A stretch of 64,000 nt of DNA from Thraustochytrium sp. TN22 (GCA_013306675.1 JABLUY010000098.1:57729-121728); one strand, 5' to 3'; counted from the first letter of the stretch, positions 28,406 to 38,323 are shown. Program-made: numbers and translations. The notes: a model not told the origin generated them from the letters alone.

Positions 28406-28435
<30 letters not shown>
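28406..28435. repeat. GGCA tetranucleotide run before SPAG6
   Basis: About seven ggca units end some 45 bases before the SPAG6 ATG, probably within the 5' leader. Confidence 0.95.
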
Positions 28436-28436
<1 letters not shown>

Positions 28437-28480
28437 CGCGTGGCGCGGAGTGGCGCAGCGCAGCGTGCGAGGTAGAGAGG

Positions 28481-29992
28481 ATGCAGACGATGCAGGTGTT
28501 CGAGGAGTACCAGAAGTCGCGGCAGCAGTTCGCGCAGTCGGTGGCCGACATGGCGACGCGGCCGCAAAACATCGAACTGCTGCAGAACGCGGGCGCGATG
28601 CAGCTGCTGCGACCGCTGCTGCTGGATAACGTGCCGAGCATTCAGCAGACGGCAGCGCTGGCGCTGGGGCGCCTGGCGAACTACTCGGACGACCTGGCCG
28701 AGGCGGTGGTCTCGAACGAGATCCTGCCGCAGCTGGTGTACTCGCTGTCAGAGCAGAACCGGTTTTACAAGAAGGCGGCGGCCTTCGTGCTGCGGTCGGT
28801 GGCGAAGCACTCGCCGGAGCTGGCGCATGCCGTCGTGGACGCCGGCGCGCTGGAGTCGCTGTGCAACTGCCTGGAGGAGTTCGACGCGAGCGTGAAGGAG
28901 TCGGCGGCGTGGGCGATCGGGTACATCGCGGGCCACACGGCGGAGCTGGCCGACCTGGTGGTGGACTCTGGCGCTGTGCCGCTGCTGATTCTGTGCATTC
29001 AGGAGCCGGAGATCTCGCTCAAGCGCATCTGCGCGTCCGCGCTCTCGGACATTTGCAAGCACTCGCCGGAGCTGGCGCAGAAGGTGGTGGACTGCGGCGC
29101 CGTCCCGTACCTGGCGCCGCTCATCGCGCACAATGACGCGAAGCTCAAGCGGCAGGCGTGCGGCTGCCTGGCGCAGATCTCCAAGCACCTTGTGGACCTC
29201 GCTGAGAATGTCGTGGAGGCCGAGATCTTCCCCAACATTCTCACCTGCCTGCAGGACGACGACCAGTACGTCCAGAAGAACGCGGCCACCTGCATCCGCG
29301 AGATCGCCAAGCACACGCCGGAGCTGGCCAAGCTCATTGTCAGTGCCGGCGGCGCCGCCGCGCTTGTCGACTACGTGGCCAACTCCAAGGGCAACATCCG
29401 CCTGCCGGGCATCATGGCGCTTGGCTACATCTCTGCGTTTTCTGAGACGCTCGCCATGGGCGTCATCCAGGCGCAAGGCATCGAGCCGCTCAAGGACGCC
29501 CTCATTCACGAGCCGGAGGACCACATCAAGGCTGCCGCCGCCTGGTCGCTCGGCCAGGTCGGGCGCCACACCCCGGACCACGCGCAGGCCATCGCCCAGG
29601 CCGACGTCCTGCGCCGCCTGCTCGCCGTCTACATGTCGCCCGAGTCCTCCGAGGACCTCAAGGTCAAGGGCAAGCGTGCGCTCAAGGCCGTCATTAAGAA
29701 GTGCACCGCTCTCGACGCCCTCGAGCCGCTCATGCGCGAGGCCCCCACCAACATCGTCAAGTACATCCTCGGCCAGTTCGCCAAGGTTCTCCCCAACGAC
29801 CGCATGGCCAAGCGCTCCTTTGTCCAGTCCGGCGGCCTCCAGCTCGTCCAGGAGCTCCGCGAGACCGTCGGCGGCGAGCTCACCGAGATCATCGACTCCA
29901 TCTCCGCCTGCTACCCGCCCGCCGTTGTCGAGTACTATTCCTCCGCCTACGCTGAAAAGCTTCTCCAGATGCTCGATGGCCCTGCCGAGTAG
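28481..29992 (+). CDS. SPAG6: SPAG6/PF16 armadillo-repeat axonemal central-pair protein
   Basis: This 503-residue protein is close to the usual 505-510 for the family and begins MQTMQVFEEYQKSRQQFAQ, a typical SPAG6 N-terminus. Successive armadillo repeats fill the chain, with recurring helices such as AWAIGYIAGHTAELADLVVD, GCLAQISKHLVDLAENVVEA and AATCIREIAKHTPELAKLIV. The conserved C-terminal part (CYPPAVVEYYSSAYAEKLL) is present. In Chlamydomonas PF16 and mammalian SPAG6 this protein stabilises the C1 microtubule of the central pair and is needed for motility. Its presence implies that the organism builds a motile 9+2 flagellum at some stage. It is intronless here. The ATG at 28481 is chosen because upstream sequence is a GGCA repeat. 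Confidence 0.97.
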   Translation: MQTMQVFEEYQKSRQQFAQSVADMATRPQNIELLQNAGAMQLLRPLLLDNVPSIQQTAALALGRLANYSDDLAEAVVSNEILPQLVYSLSEQNRFYKKAAAFVLRSVAKHSPELAHAVVDAGALESLCNCLEEFDASVKESAAWAIGYIAGHTAELADLVVDSGAVPLLILCIQEPEISLKRICASALSDICKHSPELAQKVVDCGAVPYLAPLIAHNDAKLKRQACGCLAQISKHLVDLAENVVEAEIFPNILTCLQDDDQYVQKNAATCIREIAKHTPELAKLIVSAGGAAALVDYVANSKGNIRLPGIMALGYISAFSETLAMGVIQAQGIEPLKDALIHEPEDHIKAAAAWSLGQVGRHTPDHAQAIAQADVLRRLLAVYMSPESSEDLKVKGKRALKAVIKKCTALDALEPLMREAPTNIVKYILGQFAKVLPNDRMAKRSFVQSGGLQLVQELRETVGGELTEIIDSISACYPPAVVEYYSSAYAEKLLQMLDGPAE

Positions 29993-30189
29993 GAGCCCTG
30001 TTTGGCCTTTTGTGAATCAGAACACCACAAGGAAGATTACATACATGCATGCGTGTGCTTGCCTTCGTGCTTGCCTTTGGACGAGACATGCCTTCGCCCC
30101 AACGCGTCAGCGTGAATCCCATCACATCAAGCTGTGCCTTGGCAACGAGCGAGTCAACAACCACACGTCCTCTGCTCTCGTCAGTCAAG

Positions 30190-30754
30190 TCAGACATCCT
30201 CTTCCATGTCTGCGAGCTGTGTCTCGAGCTCACGGAGACGATCTCGAAGGGCTTTTGCTTCTTGCTTGCGTTGAAGCTGCAGCTCGAGATTATCGACCTT
30301 TTGGCGGAGAGCCTGAACGGCCTCGTCCTCCTCAGCGACAGAAGCTCGCACGTGCGACTGAGCGCGCTCGATGCCCTCCTGGTGGCGCGTCTGGCGGCGG
30401 GCTTCGCGTGGCGCCTCCTCGGCACAGGCGGCCTCGCCCAGGTCCGCTGCCTGGCGCGCCAAGGCCGTCACGGCGGCCACGTTGTCGATCGAGTGCGTCC
30501 AGCTCGTCCGCCTGGCCAGCGCCGCCGCGCGCTGCAGCCGCGCGCCGGCCGCCGCACCGCGCTGCACGTCGTTCGAGTCCGGGTCAGCTTGCTCGTTCAT
30601 CCACGGTGCTCCACGTCGCGCGCCGCCGCCGGCCTGCGCGCCCACCTACCTCGGCGGACGCCGCCGCCTGCGCCTGCAGCCGCTCCAGCCGCTGCGCGAG
30701 CTCCGGCGGCCCGCGCACGGCGGCCGCCGCCGTCTGCAGCAGGCGCTCCTCCAT
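30190..30754 (-). CDS. Small coiled-coil protein, two exons
   Basis: Exon 1 is 30650-30754 (MEERLLQTAAAAVRGPPELA, ends AASAE). Exon 2 is 30190-30591 (starts QADPDSNDVQRGAAAG, ends LADMEEDV). The 58-base intron has GTAGGT at its 5' end and AACGAG at its 3' end. The exons lie in different frames and join in phase 0, giving 168 residues. The product is almost wholly helical. A C-terminal coiled coil spans about 110-165 with a clear leucine heptad (VQALRQKVDNLELQLQ). I do not recognise the family; small dynein-, tubulin- or kinetochore-associated coiled coils have this look. An unspliced start at 30600 (MNEQADPDSN) is the alternative model and would give 136 residues. Confidence 0.6.
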
Positions 30755-33443
30755 GGCGCCCTTCAAGTTCACGCGTTCACGCTCTGCCAGCCTTGTCTTC
30801 ACGTTCATGTTCAAGTTCAAGGTGGTCACGGTGGGGCGGCTTCACTGTCAGTGCAGCAACGCGGGCACGGGCTGTGTCTCTGGCCACATAGTCGCCAGGC
30901 AGGCAGGCCTCGGCAACTGGCAAGACTCTGCGCCTGCTTGTGCGGCTGCTCCCAGCAGCAGGCGAAGCATGGTCCGCCAGCGTGTTGGCCTTGTTCAAGT
31001 ACTCGCGCAAGTTCACGCAGTCAGAAAATTAACGTTAGGGGGCAGCGAGGCAGGCCTCGGCAACGACCATGACTCAATGAGTGCAAGGAAGATGCCCGCA
31101 CCCCTGCTGACCTCTCGGCGGCGATCATGATCGTGTCGTCAACTTGAAGCCTTGCGAGTCAAGGTGAATTTGCAACCAAGCGCTTCGCGGTCAATGCGCC
31201 GGCGGACACCATCATGCATGTCGCGGAGAGTCGGAGACGTCGCGGACGACCATGTGTGGCCGCGGGGCGAGGCTCCATTTTGCCCATTTCAGGGTGCACA
31301 ACTCGCAATTTCGAGGCGGAGTGCGCAGCGCTGCGCGAGCACGGCTTGGGACGCTCGACTCGAAGCCGCGCTCGAGCCGCCGCGAGCCGCGCTCGAGCCG
31401 CGCTCGAGTCGCGCGTGCGGTGCTCTCCCGCGCGGCGCGCGCGGCGGCGGGCGTGGATATCGCCGGCCCCGTGTGCGCAGAGCAACAACTAGTCCTACGA
31501 GTCGGAGGGTTGTTTCCTGCTGCCGCTTGCTGCCTTCCTCGCCAGCCCGAGCCCGAGCCCGAGACCTGCCCGGCCACAGGCAGAGCTTGCAGCTGCCTCG
31601 TGACTGTCGCTCCCTGATCGGCAGCAGGAGGAGGTTGGGCGCACGCTTGGTCTGCGGCGATGACGATGACCACAGCATGTGCTTTCGTTGGCTCCTCTGG
31701 CAACACCCTCGAGCGTCGACGAGCTGAGGATCATCGGATCATCCTCCGACGGCCGCTTGCAGAAAACAGCAACCGACGCGGGCCGGACGAGTGATGACGC
31801 AGCAGCGAATCCGCGCAGCGCCGTTGCCGCTGCTTTGTCTTGCTTGCCTTGCGACGCTCGGCCCGAGAGCCCGGCTCGACACGAGCCGGACACGACACGA
31901 CACGAGACCGTCGAGACGTCTCGTTCAACTCGTGCAGTCACGGTGTAGTGGCGACGCCCTTCTAAGAAAGTTAGTGGTTTCTCGTTAGCTGGCTGGCCAG
32001 TGATGATGATGACGGACACTTTGGGCAGGCTGCAGGCTGCTGCCTGGCTGCTGTGGTTTTCGCATCGCCCCCGCAATCAGGCGCGGAGGCTCTATCGAGT
32101 CGGCGATCGAGTGCTGATGACGCTGCGATGCGCCAGCCGCCCGCGGACAGACAGCCTGCCCAGCATCGCGCAGCTCGCAGCTCGCGCCGCTCTGCAGTGC
32201 AGTGCAGCGCAGCGCCTCGGCCGCGCGCGGCGCCTGTCAAGCATTCAAGACCGCGGCGCGGTGGAAAGCAGCGAGTCTTGGTCGTTGGGAAGTCAGGCTG
32301 CGCCGCGCGTGCCGGCCGCGCTTCCACGAGACACTGTGCGGTGCGGTTCACGCAGCCGGCCGGCCGGGGCCCTGGCACTGCAGCGGCGCCGGACGGCGTC
32401 TCGTCGCCTCAGGCTCCCGCTCGCGCGCGGCCGAGAAGGCAAGGCAAGGCAGGCCGCCGCGGCGGCGACGCGCGCGCGGGCGCGGCCTGCCTCTCCGCCC
32501 TCGTCTTCTCCTCTCCACGGCCTCGCTGAGGCTGCAGCCCGGCAGGGGCCGCGCGGGGGCGTCCCCTCTGCGCGGGGCGCCCCCCCGGGCGGCGCCGCGC
32601 GGCAGGGGGGCGGCGCTCAAGAGTCCGGCCTGCGCGGCGCGGCGCCCCCCGCGCCCACTGGGCGGGCGCCCCCCGGCGCGCGGCAGAGGCGGCGGGGGAG
32701 CGCGCGCGGCACGCGCCGCCAGTGCGACGCGGCGCGTGCGTCCCGCGCGGCTGGCGGCGGCGGCGCAAGTGGAGAATGCGCGGCGCAAAGGGCCGCGCGG
32801 CAGTGCGGCGCGCGCGCGCAAGGGCCGGTACGGCGGTACCGTCCTGCGGCCAGCAGGCAAGCCGGGCAAGGTAGCGGGCAAGCGCGGAGGAAGGAAGGAG
32901 GCGCGGCTGGAAGCAGAGAGGCAGGGAGGGAGGGAGGGAGGGAGGCAGCACGGCCGAGGCGAAGCAGCCAGGCGGCGCGCGCAGCAGAGCGTTCAACGTT
33001 GAACAAGTACTGACTGTGAGCTCCGCTCTGGCCTACTGGTCTGTCTGTCTGTGAGAGTGCGTCAAAGTCAGGAGTCTCAGGCAGACGCCGCCGCGCAGCA
33101 GTCTCGAAACTCGCGCGGAGGCGAGGAAAAGCAAACGCTGCGCGTCGGGCGCGAGGTGGACGCGCGGAAGCACTAGCTTGGGCTGGCCGGCCGGGAGCAG
33201 AGGAGCGGAGCAGAGCGAGCGTGGCGGCTGCACCCGCCAAGCTCAAGCTCAGGCTTGTTTAACAGGCCCGGCCCGGGCCTGCTTGCCTGCCTGGCCTGCA
33301 GCGCCGAAGTGAGGAGGCCCCGAAAAGGACCGGATCCGTCTGGCTGCCAGCGCCAAGCGAGGCGTGGCGGGGCGAGCAGTTGCGAATCGCCTCGTAGCAG
33401 CAGTAGCAGCAGTAGCAGCTGAAGCAGCTGAAGCAAGAGCAGC
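30755..33443. other. Long non-coding interval upstream of the ABHD-type gene
   Basis: 2.7 kb with no credible gene. The part near 31000-32000 has mixed composition, with short cgcgctcgagc repeats near 31360-31415. 32400-33000 is extremely GC-rich, with C and G runs and a GGGA run (32922-32944). Just before the ABHD start, CAG/AGC triplets form a run (33397-33437). Confidence 0.5.
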
Positions 33444-34769
33444 ATGTCGGGCATCATGACCATGTCGAACCTGGAGGAGGTGGGCTCGCTGCTCATGGAG
33501 CAGCAGGGCAAGGTGGTGTGGATGGTAGTGCTGGTGCTCTTCTCGCGGTGGTACCGGAACCTGCACGAGCAGGTGCGCGTGGCGCACGGCGAGAAGGCAC
33601 ACCCGGTGGCGGAGCGGTGGATGCGCAAGTCCCGCGCGCTGCGCGACGGCTACCGGCCGCCGGCGTGGTGGTCGGTGGGCTCGCACTTTTTGATCGGGTC
33701 CCTGCACACGCTGTACCACAACATTGTGCGCGAGCTGCGGCCGGTGGCCGAGGTCACGTACGACCGCGAGCTCTTCAAGCTCAAGTGCGGCGGCACGGTG
33801 GGTCTGGACTGGGCGAAGCGCTCGGATGAGCTGGAGGCGCCGTGCAAGCACGACTCCAGCAAGCCCATCGTCTTTATCCACCACGGCCTCACGGGCTGCA
33901 GCAAGTCGCAGTACATCAAGTCCATGGTGCATCACCTGGTGCGGCAGAACCGCTTCCGCGTCGTGGTCATGGTGGCGCGCGGCTGCGGTGGCGTGCCGCT
34001 CACCACGCCCTACGGCTTCACGGCGGCCGGCTACGACGACATGGCCCAGGTGGCCACGCACCTGCGCAAGGAGAACCCGAACGCCAAGATGTTCGGCGTC
34101 GGCTACAGCCTGGGCGCCGGCCTCATGGCCAACTACCTGGGCCGTGCCGGCCGCAACAGCGTCTTCTCGGGCGCTTGCATCGTCAGCCCTTGCTGGGACT
34201 TCACCAAGACCACGCCGTGGTTTGACATCTGGTCGCGCCACTTCTTGGCCGCCTCCCTGCAGGGCTACACGGACCAGAACCGCACGGTCGTCGCGCAGCA
34301 CGAGAAGTGCAATCTGGAGAAGGCCATGGCCGCCAAGTGCGTGCGCGAGTTCGACCGCCACGCTGTGGTCCCGGTGCATGGCTTCGGCTCCGTCGATGAC
34401 TACTACTCCAAGTCCTCCCCCATCACCTACGCGCACCAGATCACCACCCCGACGCTGGCCTTCTCCGCCGACGACGACCCGGTTTGCTCCGTTGAGGGCG
34501 CCGAAGACATGGAGCGCCAGGGCATCTTTGGCCCGGGCCTCGTCATCGCGCGCACTGTGCGCGGCGGCCACGTCTCCTGGGGCGAGGGCGTGCTGGGCCA
34601 CTCTAGCTTCATGGACCGCATCGTGCTCGAGTGGCTTGACGCCTGTTACGAGCACGAGTTCTCGCCGTCTCACGCCTCCCAGACGGCCGCCGAGGTTGCC
34701 CACGACGTCGCGGAGCGCGTCCATACCCAGGAGCCCTCGATGCGCTTCGTCAAGGCTTCCAAGGCCTAA
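33444..34769 (+). CDS. Alpha/beta hydrolase, ABHD1/ABHD3 (YheT) type
   Basis: This 441-residue protein has a short N-terminal membrane-spanning or monotopic helix (VVWMVVLVLFSRWY, about 24-37). The oxyanion region is FIHHGLTGCSKSQY (144-157) and the nucleophile elbow GVGYSLGAGLMANY puts Ser222 at the centre. The acid lies in FSADDDPVC (about 344-345), and His376 in RGGHVSWGEG completes the triad. This order and spacing match the ABHD1/2/3 group and bacterial YheT. Characterised members hydrolyse medium-chain or oxidised phospholipids, or monoacylglycerols, at the ER membrane. Cys-rich insertions are absent. The start is the first ATG after an AGC/CAG-rich leader. The exact substrate cannot be inferred. 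Confidence 0.92.
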   Translation: MSGIMTMSNLEEVGSLLMEQQGKVVWMVVLVLFSRWYRNLHEQVRVAHGEKAHPVAERWMRKSRALRDGYRPPAWWSVGSHFLIGSLHTLYHNIVRELRPVAEVTYDRELFKLKCGGTVGLDWAKRSDELEAPCKHDSSKPIVFIHHGLTGCSKSQYIKSMVHHLVRQNRFRVVVMVARGCGGVPLTTPYGFTAAGYDDMAQVATHLRKENPNAKMFGVGYSLGAGLMANYLGRAGRNSVFSGACIVSPCWDFTKTTPWFDIWSRHFLAASLQGYTDQNRTVVAQHEKCNLEKAMAAKCVREFDRHAVVPVHGFGSVDDYYSKSSPITYAHQITTPTLAFSADDDPVCSVEGAEDMERQGIFGPGLVIARTVRGGHVSWGEGVLGHSSFMDRIVLEWLDACYEHEFSPSHASQTAAEVAHDVAERVHTQEPSMRFVKASKA

Positions 34770-35314
34770 CGTAGGGGAGAATGACGGCGAGCACGTCCTC
34801 TGTGCGCCGCCTGTGCAAAAACTTTCGAACTACGCAGCGAGCCAACATCAACAAGAGGCATGCAGGCAGACGACGGGCGACAGGCCAGTGCCGTCGCTAC
34901 AATCTGACAATGCATCACCGCCGCTGCCGCCGCTCCTGCTGCTGTTGCTGCGTATGTTTGTGTGTGTGTGAACATCTATGACCATTTTGGAATGATTTTG
35001 ACTCCGAGTTGGTCTGCTGCCGGTGTGCGTGCAGTGGAGGTGGTCCCGCAGGCTGTGGATGAGCGCCAGACAGGACCGCCTCAGATGTGGGCGTCGCGCT
35101 CGGCCCAGTGACGAGCTCCGTACACCTGGAGACGGGCGATATATCACCGACGCCACACAGGTGGCGGGCGGCCTGGATCGAGTCCATAGCGTCTCTGCCG
35201 TGGCCTCGGCGGCACATACGGAGGCCTCCTTCCAAGGATGGGAAAGGGAAGAACTTCAAGTTGAACCCCCCCCCAAAAAGAAAAACATCAGCTGTCGCTA
35301 TCTCTTCCTCTCTA
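34770..35314. other. Convergent 3' flanks of the ABHD and RRM genes
   Basis: 545 bases with normal base composition, a CTG/GCT-rich stretch near 34920-34950 and a short TG run (34956-34970). No gene was seen. Confidence 0.5.
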
Positions 35315-36556
35315 TCAAATCGGCTGCTTGAGAAAAGCAAGAAATGCGGCATTCTTGTCCGGCATACCATCCACATCAAGCTTGTAAAAGGCGTTGAGGC
35401 GGCGCTTGAGCTCGACCATGGGCAGCTTCTTCATCGCCTCGCGCGAAGTCTCGCTAAAATCCTTCCAGGAGGAACGCTGCACGGGCTCCGCAACGCCATT
35501 GCCGCCGCGCTTCTTGGCACGACGCGGCTGCGTGGCACGCTCGATGAGGGTGTCGAGCTGCGTGGCGTCGGGCGCCTTGGCGCCGTCGCGGATGAGCAGC
35601 GACGAGCTAAAGGCCAGTTCGTTCACGCTGCGGCTGTTGGCCGCGGCGCGATGCGCCTCCGTCTTGGCCAGGCCCTTGGCGGTGCGGGTGGCCTGCGCCT
35701 GCTGCTGGCGGGCCTCGGCGCGGCGGGCCGCGCGAGAGGTGGCGACCTGGTCCTTGGTCTCCGCAGCGCGCACGTTAATCTGCCGGCCCCACATGGTGAC
35801 CTTGTCCAGCTGCAGCGCAGCCTGTGCGGCCTCGGGCGTGTCCATCTCCACGAACGCCATGCCCTTGAAGCCTTTGTCGCCGGGGCCCGGCGCGGCCCCC
35901 GCGGCGCCCTTGCCGCCCCGCACCATCTGCACCGACACGATGTTGGCCCATCGCACGCCGTTCGCGCTGCACACCAGCTTGCGCAGCTGCTGCTCGTCCA
36001 CGTTGTACGGCAGCTGGTTCACGAACACCGTGCACGTCAGCTTGTCCTTCCACCGCCGCTTCTTGGCCGGCCGCGCCCCGTCCTCCTGCTGCTTCTTCTT
36101 GGTCGGCGCGGCCGCCGAGGACGCCTCGGCCGCTTCGGCCGCTTCGCCGCCTTCCGCCGCCACGGAGGCCGCCGCGGCGGCGCCTGGCGCCTTGATCAGC
36201 TCCTCGTCCTCCGAGTCGCTGTCCCCGTCGTCGCGCTCGCGCTTGCGCGTCTGCCGCCGCTGGAACCGCGGCGTCGCCTCCTCGGGCGCCTCCGCCTGCG
36301 CCTCCTGCCGCCTCGGCGCGCTGCGCGGGGCCTGCGCGCCGCGCACGCCGCCTCCGCCGCGCGCTCCCGCGCCGCGGCCGCGCCCCGCGCCGCGCCCCGC
36401 GCCGCGCCCCGCGCCGCGGCCCCTGCCGCGGCCTGCGCCCGAGTTCCTGGCCGCGAGCGCGCCGCCGCCGCGCATCCCGCCGCCGCCGCGCATCCCGCCG
36501 CCGCGCGCTGCGCCGCCGCCGCCGCGCGCTGCGCCGCCGCGCCCTCCGCCGCGCAT
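35315..36556 (-). CDS. RGG/RRM RNA-binding protein
   Basis: 413 residues from the ATG at 36556 (MRGGGRGGAARGGGGAARGG). Residues 1-75 are an RGG/RG-rich low-complexity domain. A charged region (about 100-120) and an Ala-rich linker follow. A single RRM spans about 175-265, with RNP2 TVFVNQLPYNV and RNP1 KGMAFVEM and a Gly/Ala-rich loop inserted between them (GGKGAAGAAPGPGDKG). The C-terminal 140 residues are Ala/Arg-rich and end in a helical segment (PMVELKRRLNAFYKL). RGG plus RRM architecture is common in nucleolar and mRNP proteins that bind structured RNA. An upstream in-frame ATG at 36682 would add MARERERERG, encoded by a CT microsatellite; I regard it as leader. It is divergent from GlyRS with about 350 bases between starts. 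Confidence 0.85.
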   Translation of the reverse strand: MRGGGRGGAARGGGGAARGGGMRGGGGMRGGGALAARNSGAGRGRGRGAGRGAGRGAGRGRGAGARGGGGVRGAQAPRSAPRRQEAQAEAPEEATPRFQRRQTRKRERDDGDSDSEDEELIKAPGAAAAASVAAEGGEAAEAAEASSAAAPTKKKQQEDGARPAKKRRWKDKLTCTVFVNQLPYNVDEQQLRKLVCSANGVRWANIVSVQMVRGGKGAAGAAPGPGDKGFKGMAFVEMDTPEAAQAALQLDKVTMWGRQINVRAAETKDQVATSRAARRAEARQQQAQATRTAKGLAKTEAHRAAANSRSVNELAFSSSLLIRDGAKAPDATQLDTLIERATQPRRAKKRGGNGVAEPVQRSSWKDFSETSREAMKKLPMVELKRRLNAFYKLDVDGMPDKNAAFLAFLKQPI

Positions 36557-36910
36557 CGTCCGGCCCTGCCTGGGTCTGCGCGCGCGCTGCGGCGGGCGGG
36601 CCCTGCCCTGCGGCGCGGCTGGCGCTGCTTGGGTGGCTGCGCGCGTGCGGCGCCCTCTCTCTCTCTCTCTCTCTCTTGCCATGCGCCCTGGCAGGGCAGG
36701 GCAGGATGGCCTCCGGGGCGCCGCGCTCTGCGTAGCCGTGGTCGCGGCAGGCCGGGCGGCGCGGGCGGCGGCGCGCGGCGGCGCGGCGCGGCAGACCCGC
36801 GCTGGCGGCGGGGCGCGGCGGGCGGCGGCGGCGGCCTCGGCCGGGCGTGGCGCTGCGGTGGGCGGCGCTGCGAGGCGGGCGCAGGTCGCGGCGGCTTCGC
36901 GGGCAGGGCG
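36557..36910. promoter_or_regulatory. Short shared 5' region of the RRM and GlyRS genes
   Basis: 354 bases between two divergent starts serve as a compact bidirectional promoter. It contains a CT run (about 36655-36676) and very GC-rich GGCGGC-type repeats toward the GlyRS start. Confidence 0.5.
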
Positions 36911-38323
36911 ATGGCGGCCGCGCGGCGCGGCGTCGCGGACCTGCAGGAGCTCGTGCGGCTGTGCAAGCGGCGCGGGTTCGCGTTTGCGAGCAACGAGGTG
37001 CATGGAGGGTTCGCGAACAGCTTCGACTTTGGCCCGCTGGGCGCGCAGCTGAAGCGGAACGTGGAGCAGAGCTGGTGGCGGCGGTTCGTGACGCAGGAGG
37101 ACGCCTGCTTCGGGCTGGACTCCTCGGTGATGCTGCCGCCCGTGGTCTGGGAGAAGTCGGGCCACCTGGCGAACTTCTCGGACCCGCTCGTGGACTGCCG
37201 GACGTGCGGCAAGCGCTTCCGCGCCGACCACCTGAGCGAGGCCGCGGGCGCCGAGGCGCTGCGCGCCGACCTGCAGGCGCAGCGCTGCCCGTGCAGCAAG
37301 CTGGCGCCATGGGGCGACCAGGTCTCGGAGGTGCGCGACTTCAACCTCATGTTCGAGACGACCGTGGGGCCGATCGCGGACGCCGGCTCCAAGGCCTTCT
37401 TCCGGCCCGAGACCGCGCAGGGCACCTACCTGAACTTCTCGCACTACACCAAGACGGCGCGCCCGCGCCTGCCGCTCGGCATCGCGCAGGTCGGCAAGGC
37501 CTTCCGCAACGAGGTCACGCCGAGCAACTTCCTCTTCCGCACGCGTGAGTTTGAGCAGATGGAGCTGCAGTGGTTCTGCCACGCCGAGGAGGCGCCGCGA
37601 TGGTTTGACCACTGGCTCCGCGAGGGCGAGGCCTGGCTGCACGAGGAGATCGGCCTCCGGCCCGAGAGCCTGCGGCGCTGCGAGCACGACCAGGACAGCC
37701 TCGCGCACTACGCGCTGCGCACCGTGGACATCGAGTTCAACTACCCCTTCGGCTGGGGCGAGCTGTGGGGCTTCGCGAACCGCGGCACCTACGACCTGAC
37801 GTGCCACGGCATCACGCACCGCGAGCCTGGCGGCGGCGAGCCCTTCGTGCCGACGGTCGTCGAGCCCGCGCTCGGCCTCGGCCGCCTCGTGCTGGCTGTG
37901 CTCTGCGACGCCTACACAGTCGAAGAGCCGGCCGCCACGGAGGATGCCAAGGCCGGTCCGCGCCTCGTGCTCAAGCTTGCGCCCTCCATTGCTCCGTACT
38001 CCGTGGCGGTCCTCCCGCTCGTCAAGAACAGTGCCGAGCAGTGTGCGCTCAGCGAGAACCTGGTGCGCGACCTGCGCCGCGCGCAGCCGCACCTCAGCGT
38101 CGCGCTCGAGGCCACCAGCGCTACGGTCGGCAAGCGCTACCGTCGCCACGACGAGATCGGCACGCCCTACTGCGTCACCGTTGACAACGACTCCCTTGCT
38201 GATGGTACCGTCACGGTGCGGGACCGCGACAGCATGGCTCAGGTTCGCCTTGCGGCCTCTGACTTGCCTTCCATGTCGCTCCCGCAGCTCGCTGCTCTCT
38301 TTGATGGCCTGTCACCAAAATGA
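36911..38323 (+). CDS. GARS: Glycyl-tRNA synthetase, class II homodimeric type
   Basis: The protein has 470 residues and starts MAAARRGVADLQELVRLCKR. The early signature FANSFDFGPLGAQLKRNVEQ is typical of alpha2 GlyRS. The Cys-pair region CRTCGKRFRADH followed by CPCSK matches the zinc-like insertion of bacterial homodimeric enzymes. Motif 2 is FRNEVTPSNFLFRTREFEQM (about 199-218) and motif 3 is ALGLGRLVLAVL (about 316-327). An anticodon-binding domain (SIAPYSVAVLPLVKNSAEQC onward) ends the chain. It charges tRNA-Gly with glycine. The chain is much shorter than cytosolic eukaryotic GlyRS, which have a WHEP domain and inserts, and resembles the bacterial Mycoplasma/Bacteroidetes length. It may be organellar or a dual-use enzyme. 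No clear targeting peptide is seen. Confidence 0.93.
   Translation: MAAARRGVADLQELVRLCKRRGFAFASNEVHGGFANSFDFGPLGAQLKRNVEQSWWRRFVTQEDACFGLDSSVMLPPVVWEKSGHLANFSDPLVDCRTCGKRFRADHLSEAAGAEALRADLQAQRCPCSKLAPWGDQVSEVRDFNLMFETTVGPIADAGSKAFFRPETAQGTYLNFSHYTKTARPRLPLGIAQVGKAFRNEVTPSNFLFRTREFEQMELQWFCHAEEAPRWFDHWLREGEAWLHEEIGLRPESLRRCEHDQDSLAHYALRTVDIEFNYPFGWGELWGFANRGTYDLTCHGITHREPGGGEPFVPTVVEPALGLGRLVLAVLCDAYTVEEPAATEDAKAGPRLVLKLAPSIAPYSVAVLPLVKNSAEQCALSENLVRDLRRAQPHLSVALEATSATVGKRYRRHDEIGTPYCVTVDNDSLADGTVTVRDRDSMAQVRLAASDLPSMSLPQLAALFDGLSPK

Larger units (their letters stand above)
27742..28480. other. Divergent 5' region of the C2-like and SPAG6 genes
   Basis: It holds a GA run (28181-28209), a CG run, and a GGCA run (28406-28435) immediately upstream of the SPAG6 start. 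No gene was seen. Confidence 0.55.

Noticed and set aside
33249-34724. 491-residue minus-strand frame opposite the ABHD gene
   Set aside because: It is antisense to a clear alpha/beta hydrolase; the composition is Arg/His/Val-rich without domains.
35087-36910. Long in-frame extension ahead of GlyRS
   Set aside because: It is antisense to the RRM gene, lacks protein-like composition and the GlyRS fold begins only after the ATG at 36911.
36557-38149. Long minus-strand extension ahead of the RRM protein
   Set aside because: It is the antisense shadow of GlyRS; the RGG region gives a natural start at 36556 (or 36682).
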